Origin: Chlorobium sp.
GTDB lineage: Bacteria; Bacteroidota; Chlorobiia; Chlorobiales; Chlorobiaceae
Direction of reading: 5' to 3'
NCBI GenBank assembly: GCA_005862285.1
Contig: SZXW01000014.1
Span: forward strand, 124,001 to 188,000
DNA length: 64,000 nucleotides
In this document: positions 62,192 through 64,000 of the stretch, one piece after another
Layout: every line of letters starts with the position of its first letter
How positions within the stretch are numbered: position 1 is the stretch's first letter
Position numbers and translations under genes: made by a program
Notes under the pieces: model-generated
What the model saw: the letters and a program-made list of their open reading frames with translations, nothing else
Databases searched by the model: none
Told to the model about the DNA's origin: nothing

Positions 62192-62772
62192 GCCAGATCC
62201 TCCGCTTTAAAAGCCCGGTAACGGGCGGAAGATGCAAAAGCGATATCCGGGTCGACCCTGAAATCTTTCAGCACATCATCGAGATCGATACGCAGTGCGT
62301 TGTTGAAAACATTGTTGACAATCATCATCGCACCGAAAGCAGTAAGCTCCACGATTTCCGTTTCAGAAAGGTAATCGCCGAGTTTCGCGAACTCTTCGTC
62401 CGATATCCTGTTCGGGTCCGCAGCGAGTTTCCGGCCGAATTCGACAATGATCCTGTCGCGATCGGAAAGGACCAGGTCATCGGGGTCATCGCCACCCTGG
62501 ACAATGCCTTTGCGCATGTAGGACGAGCAGAGCCTGCATGCGTTTTCCCTCGATATCGCATCGCAGAAGAGGACTGTCAATCTTCCGCCAAGCACGGGTT
62601 TCACCTTTTCATAGAGGCTGTACCACTCGAGCACGGCATTGAGGGCTGTCGGGGAATGAAGAAGCACGGCTTTCATGTTCGATACAGAACCGTGATTTTC
62701 AACCACCCTGTCCCAGGCTGCGCGTATTTCCGGCGAGGCTTCATCATAAACGACATGGGATATTCTTGACAT
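62188..62772 (-). CDS. Carboxymuconolactone decarboxylase/AhpD-like protein
   Basis: 194 residues. ENACRLCSSYM (E76, C79, C82, M86) fits the CxxC region of AhpD-like proteins, but the AhpD histidine, four residues after the second Cys, is replaced by methionine. The rest is all-helical, with SDRDRIIVEFGRKLAADPNRISDEE typical of the family. Could be a thiol-redox protein with altered activity. Coupled to metY by a four-base overlap; about 40 bases after the aminotransferase, so these three form an operon. Confidence 0.85.
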   Translation of the reverse strand: MSRISHVVYDEASPEIRAAWDRVVENHGSVSNMKAVLLHSPTALNAVLEWYSLYEKVKPVLGGRLTVLFCDAISRENACRLCSSYMRKGIVQGGDDPDDLVLSDRDRIIVEFGRKLAADPNRISDEEFAKLGDYLSETEIVELTAFGAMMIVNNVFNNALRIDLDDVLKDFRVDPDIAFASSARYRAFKAEDLA

Positions 62773-62814
62773 ACTGGTTATCTCTTTTTTATTGAAATTT
62801 CTTTGTTGTTTGTT

Positions 62815-64000
62815 TCACCGGCCGGTTTCGGTCACCTCGACGATCGCTTCACCGACAATGTCGACAATGCGGTCGATATCGTCGTCGCCGATTACCAGCG
62901 GAGGCGCGAGGCAGATAGTCTCGTCGATCAGACGGGTAAGAAGTCCGCGGGAGAAGAGTGCGTTGCGGACTTTTTTTCCGATCCCCGAATCCGGCGGATA
63001 GCGCTCCCCTGTTGCCTTGTCGGCTACGAGCTCGATCCCTGCCAGGAGCCCGAGCCCCCTCACATCTCCGACATGCGGCCGGTCCCCCAGAAGCTTGAGT
63101 TTCCCGAGAAGCCTTTTTCCCTGACGGGCGGCCCATTCGACAAGTTTTTCTTCCTCGAGTATCCTGATGTTGGCAAGCGCAACGGCGCATCCCGCGGGAT
63201 GCGCCGAGCAGGTGTAACCGTGCATCCAACGGCGTTCAGCTGGTACCGAGTCCATGACCTGTTTGATGGCGCCTGAAACACCCACGCCGCCCAGCGGAAA
63301 GTAGCCGCTTGTAATACCCTTTGCGAACTGCAGGATATCGGGTGTGACACCCCAGTGTTCCAGTGCGAACCAGTGTCCTGTTCTGCCGAACCCGGTAATG
63401 ACCTCGTCGCTGATAAAAAGGACCTCGTAACGGTCACAGATCTCCCTGATCCTGGGAAAATAATCGGCCGGAGGCACGATGACACCACCGCCGCCTCCCT
63501 GTACCGGCTCCGCGATGAACGCCGCCACCGTCTCCGGACCTTCACGGAGAATAACCTCCTCGAGCAAGTCTGCAGCCGCCACCCCGGGCGACACGTCCTT
63601 CCGTTCCGTCCTGAAACGGTAAGGATACGGAGTGTCGATCTGCAGAAAACCGTTTGCCCGGGGCCCGAAAACCGACGAAAATTCCTCGACGCCGGTTGCC
63701 GCAGCAGCGCCGACCGTCGAGCCGTGGTAACTCAGCCGCCTCGAGATGATCTTGAATTTTTCCGGACGCCCCTGCGCGCTCCAGAAGAAACGGGCGGTAC
63801 GAATCGACGTATCGGTTGCATCGGAACCGCCGAGCGTGAAATAAAACGCCTCGATGTCAGGGTAAACAAGAAGTTTCAGCTTCTCCGCCAGTTCAACGGC
63901 AGGTTTGTGGGTCGAACCGGCATAAGCCGTGGCGAACGACAATTCCGTAAGCTGTCTCCAGGCCGCTGCTGCCAGTTCCCGTCTCCCATGGCCGACATAG
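62815..64000 (-). CDS. Class III aminotransferase, 5' end cut by window
   Basis: PLP-dependent omega-type aminotransferase; the coding frame runs off the right edge (YVGHGRRELAAAAWRQLTELSF), so the start is outside. Visible part 395 residues. PLP motif FISDEVITGFGRTG near residue 192 of the visible frame and the Schiff-base lysine in QFAKGITSGYFPLGG. Closest in text to the family holding BioA-like and omega-amino acid transaminases, with the fold type I features. The substrate cannot be told. First gene seen of the operon with the AhpD-like gene and metY. Confidence 0.9.
   Translation of the reverse strand, partial: YVGHGRRELAAAAWRQLTELSFATAYAGSTHKPAVELAEKLKLLVYPDIEAFYFTLGGSDATDTSIRTARFFWSAQGRPEKFKIISRRLSYHGSTVGAAAATGVEEFSSVFGPRANGFLQIDTPYPYRFRTERKDVSPGVAAADLLEEVILREGPETVAAFIAEPVQGGGGGVIVPPADYFPRIREICDRYEVLFISDEVITGFGRTGHWFALEHWGVTPDILQFAKGITSGYFPLGGVGVSGAIKQVMDSVPAERRWMHGYTCSAHPAGCAVALANIRILEEEKLVEWAARQGKRLLGKLKLLGDRPHVGDVRGLGLLAGIELVADKATGERYPPDSGIGKKVRNALFSRGLLTRLIDETICLAPPLVIGDDDIDRIVDIVGEAIVEVTETGR

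Overview
The window comes from a green sulfur bacterium (phylum Chlorobi, family Chlorobiaceae; genus not decided). The diagnostic genes are pscA and pscB, encoding the homodimeric photosynthetic reaction-centre core and its FA/FB iron-sulfur subunit, and korA-korB, the 2-oxoglutarate:ferredoxin oxidoreductase of the reductive TCA cycle. Rubredoxin, two further 2[4Fe-4S] ferredoxin-like proteins and the long form of IspG fit an anaerobic, ferredoxin-driven phototroph.

Layout. 1-6.5 kb: a truncated DUF2726 gene, serB, then the minus-strand unit alaS-ferredoxin-ferredoxin and a small cysteine-containing protein. 6.7-13.7 kb: korAB, accA, the HU gene and efp-accB-accC, linking CO2 fixation and the first committed step of fatty acid synthesis. 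14-26.1 kb (minus): tRNA-Thr, tRNA-Tyr, tRNA-Thr, tRNA-Trp, secE, nusG, rplK, rplA, rplJ, rplL, rpoB, rpoC, the classical transcription/translation supercluster without tuf inside it. 26.2-31 kb (minus): an SDR reductase, ispG, an FtsB/DivIC-like protein and enolase. 31-33 kb: a divergent EF-G paralogue. 33-37 kb (minus): a polyprenol-type GT2 glycosyltransferase and pscA-pscB. 37.5-42 kb: dapF, a MEMO1 protein, glutamate dehydrogenase and a glycosyltransferase. 42-44.2 kb: two paralogous outer-membrane beta-barrel genes and the decayed 3' end of a third. 44-51.6 kb: M24 peptidase, two small membrane proteins, rubredoxin, mtgA, tRNA-Arg, mutL, cinA. 51.6-60 kb: thrA, atpG-atpA, thrB-thrC, plsC; the threonine genes flank the ATP synthase pair on opposite strands. 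60-64 kb (minus): a TorF-like outer-membrane protein and metY, a carboxymuconolactone-decarboxylase-like protein and a class III aminotransferase cut by the window end.

Nearly everything is recognisable core metabolism, and I found no convincing new multi-gene system. The most useful second looks are: a 19-bp perfect palindrome upstream of pscA and an 11-bp-stem hairpin between pscA and pscB; EF-P with asparagine where lysine is normally modified; a third decayed beta-barrel paralogue that keeps its terminator; a tandem ferredoxin pair with an extra N-terminal cysteine cluster; an EF-G-like GTPase with an altered G4 motif; and an AhpD-like protein lacking the conserved histidine. Functional calls rest on reading motifs in the translations; no database search was possible. 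Start codons were moved from the longest open frame where a ribosome-binding site or family length favoured it.
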